From JAEZBP01 sp963832725 (GTDB taxonomy: Bacteria > Myxococcota_A > Polyangia > Polyangiales > Sandaracinaceae), in the NCBI GenBank assembly GCA_963832725.1, contig CAWHVG010000001.1, positions 372,001 to 436,000 on the forward strand: 64,000 bases of DNA, read 5' to 3'. The translations under genes and the position numbers were made by a program. Below are positions 38,656-48,063 of this stretch, in pieces (the first letter of the stretch is position 1; every line of letters begins with the position of its first letter). The notes under the pieces were generated by a model that had not been told where the DNA came from, searched no databases, and saw only the letters and a program-made list of their open reading frames with translations.

Positions 38656-40758
38656 TCAAGGGTCGGTGATCGTCACTTCGAGCAGGTACTGACCGCTGGA
38701 GCCAGTTGAAAACCCGTCGACCACGACATACCAAGTTCCAGCATCCAGCGTCTGGTCGATCAAGCTGGTGGTGCCGCTGCCCCCGTCGTCGTCGCAGTAG
38801 GTCTCGGTGCTCGTGCACGCGTCGCGATGCACGTGCAGCACCGTATCGAACGCGGAGGAATCCGTCGAGAGGACCACGTGCTTGGACGCCGCCAGGTCGA
38901 GCTGGAAGATCGCGTCGGGGGCGCCCGAGCTGCCGCACATCGTCGGCTCGTAGTTGTCGGTCATGCTCGAGGTATCGCCTCGGAAGAGGCCGCCGGTGGC
39001 CGGGATGGCGTACGCGTCGGGGCAGGCGTCGTTCCCCGAGACGTCGACCGGCACCGTGGGCGGCGTGGTCGCGTCGACCTCCAACGTGTAGCCGCTCGGC
39101 GTCGAAGCCTCGCCGATCACGTAGTACGTGCCGGCCGCCAGGTTGCGGAGCCGCGCGCGCGCCGGGCTACCCGACTCGCAGCTCAGCTCGGTGCTCGCGT
39201 CAGCGCACGCCGAGCGGATGGAGACGTTCCCGTAGCCGCCCGGATTGAAGCTCACCGTCACGTCCGAATCCGCGTCGATGGTGAAGGTGTGGACGGCGTC
39301 CCGATAGTAGAAACCGCACGCAACGTCGATGTCGTCCTGCTTGTCCACCAAGGTCCCCGTGAGAGGGGTCCCGATGGTGACCGGCAGCGGATCGCCGCAT
39401 GTGTCGCCCGGCGGCGGCGGGCTGGAAGCGAGGAACGCGACGTCGAGCGTGAAGTCGACCTCGGCCCAGGTGGGCCCCTCCACCACCAGGAAGTACGTGC
39501 CCGCGGGCAGCTGGTGGACGGTGCCGCTGGCCGGCCCCCCGTACACGCAGCGCAGATCGCTGCTGTCATCGGTGCAGGTGGTGCGGAGGCTCCAGTTCAG
39601 GCTGTCGCCCGTGGGCGCGCGAGCGCTGATCCGGACGTCCTGCTCCTCGGTGGTCGTGAACGTGTAGAGGAGGTCGGGCCGGGCGCCGAGGCCGCAGCTC
39701 GTGGTCACGTCGTCCGCCACCTCGACGAAACTGCCCATGAACGTGCCTCCGGCCGAGACGTCGGTGGGCATGTCGCAGGTGTCGTTGGCGGCCGGCGGGA
39801 TGGGGTCGCCGAAGGTGACCGTCAGATCGATCTGCCCCGGCGTGGAGCTGGCGACCACGACGAAGTAGGTGCCGGCGTCCAGCGAGCGGCGGCGGATGGT
39901 GCCGCCGGGGTAGCCGCTGTCGCAGGCGACCTCGGTCGTCCCGTCGTCGCAGGCGGTGCGCAGCGACGCAGCAACGTTGAAGAAATCGGTGCTCGCCTGG
40001 GCGTCGAGGGTCACCGACCGGGCCGCGTCGAGCGTGAAGGTGGCCACGACGTCGGGGTTGCCCGTGGAGCCGCAGCTCACGGCGTAGTCGCCCGTGGCAC
40101 CCGTCGTATCGATGGTGACTGTGCCCCCTGCGCTCACGTCGAGCGCGTCGTCGCAGAGGTCGTGAGCGGGCCGGCCACAGTCGGCCTCGTCGACCATGTT
40201 ATCGCAATCATTGTCGATTCCGTCACCGCAGACCTCGTTGACGAGCGAGCTGACCATGGGGTTGCGGTCGTCGCAGTCGCCGCCGCCGGGGCAGAAGAAG
40301 TCCGGGTCCCCGTCCATGTCGAGGTCGCGAGGATCGTGGGTGCAGCTGTCGGTGGACTCGTCGCAGTGGTCGATGGTGCAGACGTCGTTGTCGTTGCAAG
40401 TCTCGCGAACCTGGGGCGGCTGGCATCCGCGAGTGGGGTCGCATTGCTCGACGCCGTTGCAGAACACGCCGTCGTCGCACACCGAAGGATCGACGCCGTT
40501 GCGGCAGGTTCCGTCGACAGCGCAGACGTCGGTGGTGCAGCTCACGCCGTCGTCACAGTCGGCGTCGGTCTGGCAGCGGATGGCGCCGTCGGGCGGGACG
40601 TACCCATCCATCTGGGACGATCCGCCGTCGGCCGGACCGCCGTCGCGACCGGGCGCGGGGCCGCCGCAGCCGAGCGCGACGAGCAGCGCGGCCGCGGCCA
40701 GCGGGTTCATGGCCCGCGCGGTCGGCCCGAGCGAGCGTGCAAGCGAAAGCATGTGCAT
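38656..40758 (-). CDS. Large Cys-rich lipoprotein, paralog of the neighbouring gene
   Basis: About 700 residues. A lipoprotein signal (LAAAALLVALGC) follows an N-terminal stretch that starts MHMLSLARSLGPTARA; ATG 40710 (MNPLAAAALLVA) is an alternative start. The Cys-rich region (QTDADCDDGVSCTTDVCAVD, NGVEQCDPTRGCQPP) and MopE-like blocks (DLDMDGDPDFFCPGGGDCDD, GDGIDNDCDNMVDEADC) match the next gene in order, and five PPC-like repeats follow (TYFVVVASSTPGQ, PAGTYFLVVEGPTWA, AAGTYYVIGEASTP). The gap to the downstream paralog is 8 bases, so both are in one transcript. The pair probably arose by tandem duplication and represents surface proteins. Confidence 0.85.
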   Translation of the reverse strand: MHMLSLARSLGPTARAMNPLAAAALLVALGCGGPAPGRDGGPADGGSSQMDGYVPPDGAIRCQTDADCDDGVSCTTDVCAVDGTCRNGVDPSVCDDGVFCNGVEQCDPTRGCQPPQVRETCNDNDVCTIDHCDESTDSCTHDPRDLDMDGDPDFFCPGGGDCDDRNPMVSSLVNEVCGDGIDNDCDNMVDEADCGRPAHDLCDDALDVSAGGTVTIDTTGATGDYAVSCGSTGNPDVVATFTLDAARSVTLDAQASTDFFNVAASLRTACDDGTTEVACDSGYPGGTIRRRSLDAGTYFVVVASSTPGQIDLTVTFGDPIPPAANDTCDMPTDVSAGGTFMGSFVEVADDVTTSCGLGARPDLLYTFTTTEEQDVRISARAPTGDSLNWSLRTTCTDDSSDLRCVYGGPASGTVHQLPAGTYFLVVEGPTWAEVDFTLDVAFLASSPPPPGDTCGDPLPVTIGTPLTGTLVDKQDDIDVACGFYYRDAVHTFTIDADSDVTVSFNPGGYGNVSIRSACADASTELSCESGSPARARLRNLAAGTYYVIGEASTPSGYTLEVDATTPPTVPVDVSGNDACPDAYAIPATGGLFRGDTSSMTDNYEPTMCGSSGAPDAIFQLDLAASKHVVLSTDSSAFDTVLHVHRDACTSTETYCDDDGGSGTTSLIDQTLDAGTWYVVVDGFSTGSSGQYLLEVTITDP

Positions 40759-40936
40759 CCGATTCTTCGCGCGCGAGCGCGAGGCCAGCGCCAACTATGA
40801 CACGGGCCCCGTACCCACCCCAACCCCATGTGTCCAGCGCTCCGGCGTGCATTCACGGGTGGGTTGACGGCGGCGCCGACCCCCGATACAGGCGTTTCGA
40901 CGGGCCGAGCCGGGCCCGAAAGGCGAGGACGAGCGG

Positions 40937-42046
40937 ATGCTCCCCCTTCCGAAAGACGAGCTTCCCGAGAAGATCCGCCGCTTCGGCGATCCCGACGCGC
41001 CGGGCCCCGCCAAGGTCATGGCCGCCAAAGGCCTGGTGCCGGTCCGCGGCGACGAGCTCGTCACGCTCCTGGTCCAGCTCTCGGCCGACCGGGACGGCGA
41101 CGTCGCCGAGGCCGCCCGGGCCACCTTGGCCGGCGTCCCCGAGAACGCGCTCGCAGCCGCCTGCGCCGGCGCTCTGCACCCGGCCATCCTCGACGGCCTG
41201 GTCGATCACGTCCGGGATTGGCCCGCGCTCCTCGGAAACCTGGCCGCGAACCGCGCCACCCCGGACGACACGGTGGTCCGCATCGCCAGGAGCGCCGACG
41301 AGCAGACCTGCGAGCGGATCGCCACCGACCAGCAGCGCCTGCTGGCCACGCCGACGATCATCGAGGCCCTCTACAAGAACCGCTCGACCCGCACGAGCAC
41401 CATCGACCGACTGGTGGAGCTCGCCGCCCGCAACGGCGTGGAGCTGAAGGGGGTCGCGACCTTCCAGGCCCACGTGGAGGCGATCCAGGGCGAGCTGATC
41501 GTCGACGAGCCCACCGACGAGCCGCTGCCGGAGGACGTCGAGTTCTCGACCGCGCTCGCGCACGACGACGACGAGGAACCCATCGAGACCGACCTCGTGG
41601 ACGGAACCGAGGAGATCAAAGAGTCGCACAAGCCGCTGGCGCAGCTCATCGGCGAGATGTCCACGCCCAAGAAGATCCGTCTCTGCCTCATCGGCAACGG
41701 CGCGGCCCGCGCGATCCTGGTGCGCGACTCGAACAGGATGGTCGCCCTCGCGGCGGTGTCCTCGCCGGGAATGAGCGAGTCGGAGGCCGCGCGCATCGCC
41801 GCGAGCAAGCAGGTGAGCGAGGACGTGCTCCGCTACGTCGGCAACCGGCGCGATTGGCTCGGCAACTACGAGGTCAAGCGGTCGCTCTGCTTCAACGCCA
41901 AGACGCCGACCGGCATCTCACTCCGCTTCATGAGCCACCTGCGCTTCAACGACCTGCGCACGCTCGCGCGCAGCAAGAGCGTCCCCGCCTCGCTGCGCAC
42001 CGCGGCGAGGCAGCGGGTGTCCCAGCGGGACGCCAAGAAGGCCTGA
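40937..42046 (+). CDS. HEAT-like repeat protein of unknown function
   Basis: The 369-residue soluble protein has an alpha-helical first half with HEAT/ARM-like repeats (LQLSADRDGDVAEAARATLA pattern in VQLSADRDGDVAEAARATL), an acidic linker at about 190-225 (EDVEFSTALAHDDDEEPIET), and a helical C-terminal half with NRMVALAAVSSPGMSESEAA, VSEDVLRYVGNRRDWLGNYE and MSHLRFNDLRTLARSK. GAGGA before the ATG supports the start. It is followed at 53 bases by a TPR protein gene. No function is proposed. Confidence 0.75.
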   Translation: MLPLPKDELPEKIRRFGDPDAPGPAKVMAAKGLVPVRGDELVTLLVQLSADRDGDVAEAARATLAGVPENALAAACAGALHPAILDGLVDHVRDWPALLGNLAANRATPDDTVVRIARSADEQTCERIATDQQRLLATPTIIEALYKNRSTRTSTIDRLVELAARNGVELKGVATFQAHVEAIQGELIVDEPTDEPLPEDVEFSTALAHDDDEEPIETDLVDGTEEIKESHKPLAQLIGEMSTPKKIRLCLIGNGAARAILVRDSNRMVALAAVSSPGMSESEAARIAASKQVSEDVLRYVGNRRDWLGNYEVKRSLCFNAKTPTGISLRFMSHLRFNDLRTLARSKSVPASLRTAARQRVSQRDAKKA

Positions 42047-42098
42047 AACGACGAGTTTCGCGCGGGCGCCTTTTCGCGCGCAGGACGGAGGAGCTGAC

Positions 42099-43370
42099 GT
42101 GTCGTTCTTCAAGAGGCTCTTCGGCGGCGGCTCGTTCGACGACGACCGCGCCGAAGCTGACCGGCTCTACGAGCAGGGTGCGTTCGAGGACGCGCGCATC
42201 GCCTATCAGCGCGCGCTGGACCGCAAGAAGGGCGCCGCACCGGACGCCGTCGAGCACTGCGAAGGGCGCGTGGCCGACTGCCTCGACCGGATGGCGGAGT
42301 CCCGGATCGACGAGGCGTCGCGTCTGACGGAGGCGGGTCACCTCGATCTCGCGGAGGTCGAGCTCCGCAACGCGATGGAGACGGCGGCGTCGGAGGCGAT
42401 CGCGCGGCGTGCCCGCCGGGCGCTCGAGACGCTGGAGAAGGAGGACGCGCTCCGCCAGGCCGAAAGCCCCGCCGAGATGAGCGACGACGACCGCTGGGCG
42501 CTCTTGGCCGGGACCTGGGAGAACGACCAGATCGACGAGTACGACGAGCTGGGCGACGCCTTCCGGGAAGCGCTCTTGGCGCTGCACGACGGACAGACCG
42601 ACGAGTCGCGCCAAGCGCTGGAGGCGATGCTCGGCGACGACGCCCGCTATCTCTGGCTCGAGGTCGGCCGCGCCCGGCTCCTGGCCGAGGACTTCGAGGC
42701 GGGGGAAGAGGCGCTCCGCACCTTCCTCGAGTCGCTCGACGAGGATGAAGGCGGCGAAGCCCGGCTCAGCGCGCACGCCTCGCTGGCGGCGCTCTGCGAG
42801 CGCGCGGGCGACGAGGAGGGCGCGATGGCCGAGCTCGAGGCGGCCATGGAGGCCTTCCCGGACGACCCGCGGCCCTTCTTCGAGATGGGCCGCTACCTGC
42901 GCGCCAAAGGCCATCACGCCGAGGCGGCCGAGGTCATCGAGGCGGCGCTCCCCCTGCTCGACGAGGACCGCCCCGACTGGCGCTTCTTCGAGGAGATCGG
43001 GCTCGCGAAGGCGGAGCTCGAGGAGGACGAAGACGCGGCGATGTACTTCGACAGGGTCCTCGCGTTCTTCGTGCAAATCCGGCGGCCGGACGCCCCGAGC
43101 GTCGACTTCCCGCCCGCAACGGCGATCGCGCGGGCGGCGCTCCACGAGAAGGCGGGCGAGCTGGCGAAGGCGGCCGACCTCTATCACGCGCTCGCCCGCG
43201 GCAGCGATCGGGACAACCACCTCACCTACCACCGCGAGGCCGCGCGGGTGCTGCTGGATCTCGAGCGGTCGGAGGACGCGCGGCGCATGCTGACCCGGGC
43301 CCTCGCGCTCGCCGAGGACGACGACGAGGCCCGCGCCGCGATCGAGGCGCAGCTGGCCGAGCTCGAGTGA
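42099..43370 (+). CDS. Acidic TPR protein
   Basis: A 423-residue, strongly acidic protein with a short basic start (SFFKRLFGGGSFDD) and many degenerate tetratricopeptide repeats (GAFEDARIAYQRALDRK, LAEDFEAGEEALRTFLES, ERAGDEEGAMAELEAAMEAF, HHAEAAEVIEAALPLLDED, ERSEDARRMLTRALALAEDD). TPRs make protein-binding superhelices. GTG 42099 is preceded by GGAGGAGC. It ends two bases before the start of a membrane protein gene, suggesting one operon of the HEAT-like, TPR and membrane proteins. Function unknown. Confidence 0.82.
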   Translation: MSFFKRLFGGGSFDDDRAEADRLYEQGAFEDARIAYQRALDRKKGAAPDAVEHCEGRVADCLDRMAESRIDEASRLTEAGHLDLAEVELRNAMETAASEAIARRARRALETLEKEDALRQAESPAEMSDDDRWALLAGTWENDQIDEYDELGDAFREALLALHDGQTDESRQALEAMLGDDARYLWLEVGRARLLAEDFEAGEEALRTFLESLDEDEGGEARLSAHASLAALCERAGDEEGAMAELEAAMEAFPDDPRPFFEMGRYLRAKGHHAEAAEVIEAALPLLDEDRPDWRFFEEIGLAKAELEEDEDAAMYFDRVLAFFVQIRRPDAPSVDFPPATAIARAALHEKAGELAKAADLYHALARGSDRDNHLTYHREAARVLLDLERSEDARRMLTRALALAEDDDEARAAIEAQLAELE

Positions 43371-43371
43371 G

Positions 43372-43782
43372 ATGACAGCCGGCGCGATCGCGTGGGCGTC
43401 GGGGCTCTCGCTCGGGGTGGCCCTGGCCCTCGCGCTAGGGCCCTATGGGCCGGGATGGGGCGCCGCGGTGGCGTTTCCGTGGGTCGCGCTGCTCTTCGCC
43501 GCCGGATCCTGGTTCGAGCGGAACGGCGAAGGGATGACGCACCTGTTGCGCCTCACGCTGGCCCTCACCATCGCGTTCTTGGCGGTCAGCGTTCCCCTCA
43601 CCTCGGCCTACATCGAAGCGCACGAAGGCATCGCGGGGCCGGCTCGCGCGGCGGCCGTGCTGAAGCACGTGGCCTGGCTCCGCACCCAGCTCCTCTTGCG
43701 CTGGGCGGTCGTCGGGCTCGCGCTCCCGGCCGGGATCGCCGTCCTGATCGTCCGCCGCTCGCGCCGCAGCCACGACGGCTGA
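43372..43782 (+). CDS. Four-segment membrane protein of unknown function
   Basis: A 136-residue protein with hydrophobic segments at about 5-25, 29-46, 58-78 and 108-128 and a short basic tail (VRRSRRSHDG). ATG 43372 overlaps nothing but lies directly after the TPR gene stop (TGAG ATG), indicating translational coupling. No known family was recognised. Confidence 0.65.
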   Translation: MTAGAIAWASGLSLGVALALALGPYGPGWGAAVAFPWVALLFAAGSWFERNGEGMTHLLRLTLALTIAFLAVSVPLTSAYIEAHEGIAGPARAAAVLKHVAWLRTQLLLRWAVVGLALPAGIAVLIVRRSRRSHDG

Positions 43783-43913
43783 GCACCTTCGACGCAACCC
43801 CGATCCGTCGCGCGAGCACGGCGGGGCTTCCTGCGTCCGCCGAACCTCGGATGTCGCGTGCCTCTCCGCGCTCCCGGGAGAGGATGGCTTCAGGCGAGCG
43901 TTCGCGACCGATC

Positions 43914-44744
43914 TCAGGCGCGGGAGAGGTGCCGCAGCGCCAGCTCGGCCACCCGGTCCGGGTCCTCGAGCGGCGCGAAGTGCCCGGTGCAGAGCAGCTC
44001 CGTCCGGTGGCGGCCCGCGAAGAAACGCTCCTGTCCGTCGGCGACGCGCGGCGCGACGCAACCGTCGTCGAGACCGTGCAGGTAGAGCATCGGGGTGCGG
44101 ATCCGCGGCCAGCGGAGGATGCGCGGTCCCGCGGCCGGCACGGCGCGGTAGTACTCGAGCGGCGCCATCGCGCTGGCCGAAAGGGTCCGCACGACCTCCT
44201 CCAGATGCCCGGGCGGCGGCTCGAAGCCGGGCGACCAGCGCCGCCAGAGGCGCGTGACGAGACCGCGGCGGAGCGCGCGCTCCGGCAAAGCCGGGAGCTG
44301 GAAGAACGCCATGTACCCGCTGCGCGCGATCTGGCTCGGGTTGCGGGCGAGGCTCCGGACGAAGTGCGCCGGGTGCGGCACCGCCACCGTGACCGCCGAC
44401 CGAAAGCGCTCGGGCGCCCGCGCCAACGCGGCACAGGCGACCACCGCTCCCCAGTCGTGGCCCAGCAAGTGCGCCGGCGCGGACGAGAGCGCGGCGGCGA
44501 GACCGACCACGTCGGCGCCGAGTCGGTCGACGTCGAAGGGACCGCGCGTGGTCGACGGAGCGTAGCCGCGCAGGTACGGCGCCGCGCACCGGTAGCCGGC
44601 GTCCGCCAGCCGCTCCATCACCGGGTCCCAGGTCGCCGGCACGTCCGGAAAGCCGTGCAGACAGAGCACCAGCGGCCCGTCGGCGGGCCCGCGGAGGAGC
44701 AGCTCGAAGGGCTCGCCGTCCACCCTCACCGTCTCGCGATCCAC
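43914..44744 (-). CDS. Alpha/beta hydrolase (epoxide hydrolase-like)
   Basis: About 276 residues. The oxyanion block VLCLHGFPDVPATWDPVMER, the nucleophile elbow AHLLGHDWGAVVACAALA (Asp in HDWG), HPAHFVRSLARNP, and the C-terminal His in CTGHFAPLEDPDRVAELALR give a catalytic triad with Asp as nucleophile, typical of epoxide hydrolases and haloalkane dehalogenases. The substrate is not known. The frame is open far upstream; GTG 44744 (VDRETVRVDGEPFELLL) is a reasonable start and lies about 160 bases from the divergent panB. Confidence 0.82.
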   Translation of the reverse strand: MDRETVRVDGEPFELLLRGPADGPLVLCLHGFPDVPATWDPVMERLADAGYRCAAPYLRGYAPSTTRGPFDVDRLGADVVGLAAALSSAPAHLLGHDWGAVVACAALARAPERFRSAVTVAVPHPAHFVRSLARNPSQIARSGYMAFFQLPALPERALRRGLVTRLWRRWSPGFEPPPGHLEEVVRTLSASAMAPLEYYRAVPAAGPRILRWPRIRTPMLYLHGLDDGCVAPRVADGQERFFAGRHRTELLCTGHFAPLEDPDRVAELALRHLSRA

Positions 44745-44906
44745 GACGCGAAGGTGACCGCGGCCCGGCGCAGCGTCCAGCCGGACCACCTCGCCACGGG
44801 GGGCACCCTTCCTCGGGACGGTGTCGCGTGCTATATCGCCGGCTGTCAGACGAGCGTGGACCGGGATTCGGCCCGGCCGCGACTCCGAGAGACACCGAGA
44901 GCAACC

Positions 44907-45902
44907 ATGAGCGACGACCGCAAGGGCACGCCTGCGCCGCGCGCGCGTGGCCGCGTCACCGTGCCGAAGCTGCGCGCGATGAAGACGCGAGGCGAGCGCA
45001 TCACGATGCTGACCGCCTACGACGCCACCTTCGCGCGGATGTTCGACGAGGCCGACATCGACGTCCTGCTGGTCGGCGACTCGCTCGGCATGGTGGTGCA
45101 AGGGCTGGACTCCACCCTCCCCGTCACCGTCGACGAGATCGTCTATCACTGCCGGGCGGTCGCCCGCGGCACGCAGCGGGCGATGGTCGTCGGCGACCTG
45201 CCCTTCATGAGCTACCAGATCAGCTCGGACGACGCGCTCCGGAACGCCGGCCGCTTCTTGTCGGAGGGCGGCGCGCAGGCCGTGAAGCTCGAGGGCGGCA
45301 CCAGCGTCGCCCCGACCATCCACCGCATCGTCGAAGCGGGGATTCCGGTGATGGCCCACATCGGCCTCACGCCGCAGAGCGTTCACGCGATGGGCGGCTT
45401 CCGGGTGCAGGGAAAGACCGAGGAGGCGGCGGCCGGCATCCTCCGCGACGCGCGCGCTGTGCAGGACGCCGGCGCCTTCGCGTTGGTCCTCGAGGGCATC
45501 CCGAGCGACCTGGCGCGGACCATCACCGAGGCGGTCGACATCCCGACCATCGGCATCGGCGCCGGCGCCGACTGCGACGGCCAGGTACTGGTCTGCTACG
45601 ACATGCTCGGCCTCACGCCCGACCTGCGGCCCAAGTTCGTCAAGCGCTACGCGGAGATGTTCGACGAGGGCGTCGACGCGGCGCGACGCTACGCCGACGA
45701 GGTGCGCGGCGGTGCCTTCCCGACCGAAGCGCACGCCTTCGGCAACGTGAAGAAGAGCGCAGCCCTGTCGGCGCAGAGTGCGTCGGCGCAGGGCTCGTCG
45801 GCACAGAACGCGTCGGCACAGGCAGCCCAGCCGCTCCCGGCCCCGAGCAACGGGGCGAACGTGGTGCAGCTCCGGCCGGTGTACGGCCCCAGCGATCTGT
45901 GA
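44907..45902 (+). CDS. panB: 3-methyl-2-oxobutanoate hydroxymethyltransferase
   Basis: First committed enzyme of pantothenate synthesis: it transfers a hydroxymethyl group from methylenetetrahydrofolate to ketoisovalerate. Conserved blocks are ERITMLTAYDATFARMFDEA, LVGDSLGMVVQG, VKLEGGTSVAPTIHRIVEAG, PVMAHIGLTPQSVHAMGGF, ALVLEGIPSDLARTITEA, TIGIGAGADCDGQVLVCYDM and KFVKRYAEMF. The core ends near residue 270; an extra tail of about 50 residues carries 5-residue repeats (SAQSA SAQGS SAQNA SAQAA) and no known domain. The stop overlaps the start of panC (CTGTGACC), so the two are translationally coupled. Confidence 0.97.
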   Translation: MSDDRKGTPAPRARGRVTVPKLRAMKTRGERITMLTAYDATFARMFDEADIDVLLVGDSLGMVVQGLDSTLPVTVDEIVYHCRAVARGTQRAMVVGDLPFMSYQISSDDALRNAGRFLSEGGAQAVKLEGGTSVAPTIHRIVEAGIPVMAHIGLTPQSVHAMGGFRVQGKTEEAAAGILRDARAVQDAGAFALVLEGIPSDLARTITEAVDIPTIGIGAGADCDGQVLVCYDMLGLTPDLRPKFVKRYAEMFDEGVDAARRYADEVRGGAFPTEAHAFGNVKKSAALSAQSASAQGSSAQNASAQAAQPLPAPSNGANVVQLRPVYGPSDL

Positions 45903-46759
45903 CCGAGGTCGTGCACGAGCCCGCCGCCTTCCGCGAGGCCTGTGATCGGGCGCGGCGGGATGGCCACCGCGTCGGGCTCGTGCCGACCATGGGCGCGCTG
46001 CACGCGGGCCACGTCAGCCTGGTGGACGAGGCCCGCCGTCGGGGCTGCGACCGGCTGGTGGTCACGGTCTTCGTGAACCCGCTCCAGTTCGGACCGGGCG
46101 AGGACTTCGACCGCTACCCGCGGACGCTCGACGCGGACGTGGCCGCCTGCGAGAAGGCCGGCGTCCACACCGTGTTCGCGCCGGCCAAGGACGCGATGTA
46201 CCCGCCGGGCTTCGCCAGCCACGTCCAAGTGGACCGGATCAGCGAGCCGCTCGAGGGCCTCTTCCGACCCGAGCACTTCCGCGGCGTGACCACCGTCGTC
46301 GCCAAGCTCTTCGGGCTGACCGGCCCCTGCACGGCGGTCTTCGGGCGCAAGGACTACCAACAGTGGAAGCTCCTCGCTCGGATGGCTCGCGACCTGGACA
46401 TGCCCGTCGACGTCGTCGGCGCGCCAATCGTCCGGGAGCCCGACGGCCTGGCCCTCTCCTCGCGCAATCGCTACCTGTCGGCCGAGGAGCGGGAGCGCGC
46501 GCTCGGCATCGTGAAGGGCCTGCGCGCCGCCTCGCGAGCGTTCGAGTCCGGCGAACGGGACGCGTCCACGCTGACCGCCTTGGCCCGTGAGCCGATCGCG
46601 GAGGCCTTCGATCGCGTCGATTATGTCGCCGTGGCGGACCCCGAAGAGCTGACTTCCGTCGAGGGCCCGATCGAAGGCCGGGCGCTGCTGGCCGTGGCCG
46701 CCCACCTGGGCCGGACCCGGCTCATCGACAACGCGGTCCTCGGCGAAGACGCAATCTGA
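45899..46759 (+). CDS. panC: Pantothenate synthetase
   Basis: Joins pantoate and beta-alanine using ATP. The nucleotidyltransferase blocks are PTMGALHAGHVSLVDEAR (HIGH-like site), FVNPLQFGPGEDFDRYPRT, EHFRGVTTVVAKLFGL, FGRKDYQQWKLLARM and EPDGLALSSRNRYLSAEER. Length (286) is normal. GTG 45899 overlaps the panB stop by 4 bases. Both enzymes together make pantothenate for CoA, which would also feed the acyl-CoA enzyme elsewhere in the window. Confidence 0.97.
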   Translation: MTEVVHEPAAFREACDRARRDGHRVGLVPTMGALHAGHVSLVDEARRRGCDRLVVTVFVNPLQFGPGEDFDRYPRTLDADVAACEKAGVHTVFAPAKDAMYPPGFASHVQVDRISEPLEGLFRPEHFRGVTTVVAKLFGLTGPCTAVFGRKDYQQWKLLARMARDLDMPVDVVGAPIVREPDGLALSSRNRYLSAEERERALGIVKGLRAASRAFESGERDASTLTALAREPIAEAFDRVDYVAVADPEELTSVEGPIEGRALLAVAAHLGRTRLIDNAVLGEDAI

Positions 46760-46820
46760 CGCCGCGCCTGTGGGAGCTGGGCAGAAGGGATGCTATGGTC
46801 GCGCGACCGAGAGCGCGGCG

Positions 46821-47259
46821 ATGGTCATTCGCGGAATCAAGAAAGAGGACTTCGACTACATCGTGTCGGTCCTCGATCGATGGTGGGGCGGCCCCTCGGG
46901 CGAGCGCGCCCACCCGGTCTTCTTCTACGAGCTGGGGGAGCAGGCGCTGATCGCCGAGCTCGACGGAGAGGTCGTGGGCTTCCTCCTCGGCTTCCTGGCA
47001 CCGACCGACCCGCCGACCGCGTACGTGCACCTGGTGGGCATCCACCCCGAGCACCGGCGGCGGGGCGTCGGCAAGGAGCTCTACGAGCAGTTCACGCGCC
47101 GCGCGCAGGGGGCGGGGGCCCGGCGCATCAAGGCCATCACGACGGTCGGTAACGAAGGCTCGAATCCGCTTCCACGAGGCGCTCGGCTTCGACGTCCGGG
47201 AGGAGCCGGACTACGCCGGGCCCGGACGTTCGCGCGTCGTGTTCACCAAGGATCTATAG
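46821..47259 (+). CDS. GNAT acetyltransferase, frame broken near C-terminus
   Basis: GCN5-related N-acetyltransferase: VIRGIKKEDFDYIVSVLDRW, GEVVGFLLGFLAPTDPPTAY, HLVGIHPEHRRRGVGKELYE (acetyl-CoA-binding V/I-x-P-x-x-R-R-x-G-V/I-G loop) and AQGAGARRIKAITTVGNEGS. The frame is broken at GAATC (47162-47166): removing one A gives TCG ATC CGC, and reading continues IRFHEALGFDVREEPD, the last conserved GNAT block, up to TAG 47259. If the break were real, the motif B helix would be lost and the frame would run into the downstream PilZ gene. Substrate unknown. Followed after 38 bases by the PilZ gene. Confidence 0.83.
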
Positions 47260-47297
47260 AGGCACCCGCGAGGTGCCGCTCGGCGAGGTCATCGAGG

Positions 47298-48062
47298 ATG
47301 AGCAGCTACTCCGGGGCTGAGAAGGCGAAGGAAGCGCGCGAAGCGCTCGGCAAGGCGCTCGCCGCCCTGCAGGAAGATCCCAACATCCCGTCCGACGTGC
47401 TCGCTGTGGCGCAGAACATCGCGCAGTCCGTGGGCGCGCTCTTCGAGGCGGAGAGGGCGTCATCGGAGCCGGACGGCAAGTCCTGCGTCAAGAACGCGCT
47501 CGGCTCCCTGAGCCAGACCATGGCCCTCCTGCAGGACGTGCGCGGCGAGCACGTCGGCATCCAGACCGCCACCGAGACCATCGCCCGCGCGATGAGCGCG
47601 CTCTTCCCGCTGACGACCGCTCCGACTCGACCTCCGGCCGCCGGCGAAGAGCCCGCGCCCATGCCGCTGGTCCCAAAGGCGGCACCCGTGCCCCAGGCGG
47701 AGCCGAAGCAGTCCAGCCCCTATCGCGACGAGATCCCCCGCGAGCACGTCGAGGCGAACCTCGGCGCCACCACCGAGTCGAACTTCTACGTCGGCTTCTC
47801 GGGCGAGATCAGCCAGGGCGGCGTGTTCATCTCGACCTACAACATCCTGCCCAAGGGCACGCCCGTGCGGGTGCTGATCACCCTCCCCGGCAACCTCTCC
47901 ACCGAGGTGAACGGCGACGTCCGCTTCGTCCGCGACCCGATGGACATGAGCGCCGACTCGGAGCCGGGCATGGGCATCGCGTTCGAAGGGCTCCAGAAGG
48001 ACTCGCGCGAGCTCATCCTGCGCTTCATCCGCAAGCGCGCGCCGATGTTCTACGACGACTGA
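47298..48062 (+). CDS. PilZ-domain protein (TIGR02266-like family)
   Basis: A 254-residue protein with an N-terminal alpha-helical region (about 1-85), a Pro-rich linker, and a C-terminal PilZ domain: FSGEISQGGVFISTYNILPK, TPVRVLITLPGNLSTEVNGD, VRFVRDPMDM and GMGIAFEGL. These match the myxobacterial paralogous family. The canonical c-di-GMP-binding RxxxR is not clearly visible before the domain, so c-di-GMP binding is uncertain. ATG 47298 is preferred over continuing the upstream GNAT frame. A second PilZ protein starts 1 base after the stop. Confidence 0.83.
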   Translation: MSSYSGAEKAKEAREALGKALAALQEDPNIPSDVLAVAQNIAQSVGALFEAERASSEPDGKSCVKNALGSLSQTMALLQDVRGEHVGIQTATETIARAMSALFPLTTAPTRPPAAGEEPAPMPLVPKAAPVPQAEPKQSSPYRDEIPREHVEANLGATTESNFYVGFSGEISQGGVFISTYNILPKGTPVRVLITLPGNLSTEVNGDVRFVRDPMDMSADSEPGMGIAFEGLQKDSRELILRFIRKRAPMFYDD

Positions 48063-48063
48063 C

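Noticed and set aside
36354..38669. 771-codon open frame on the plus strand, antisense to a lipoprotein gene
   Set aside because: Its composition (Val, Arg, Gly and His rich, no domain) is that of a shadow frame in GC-rich DNA; the minus-strand protein has a signal peptide and conserved repeats.
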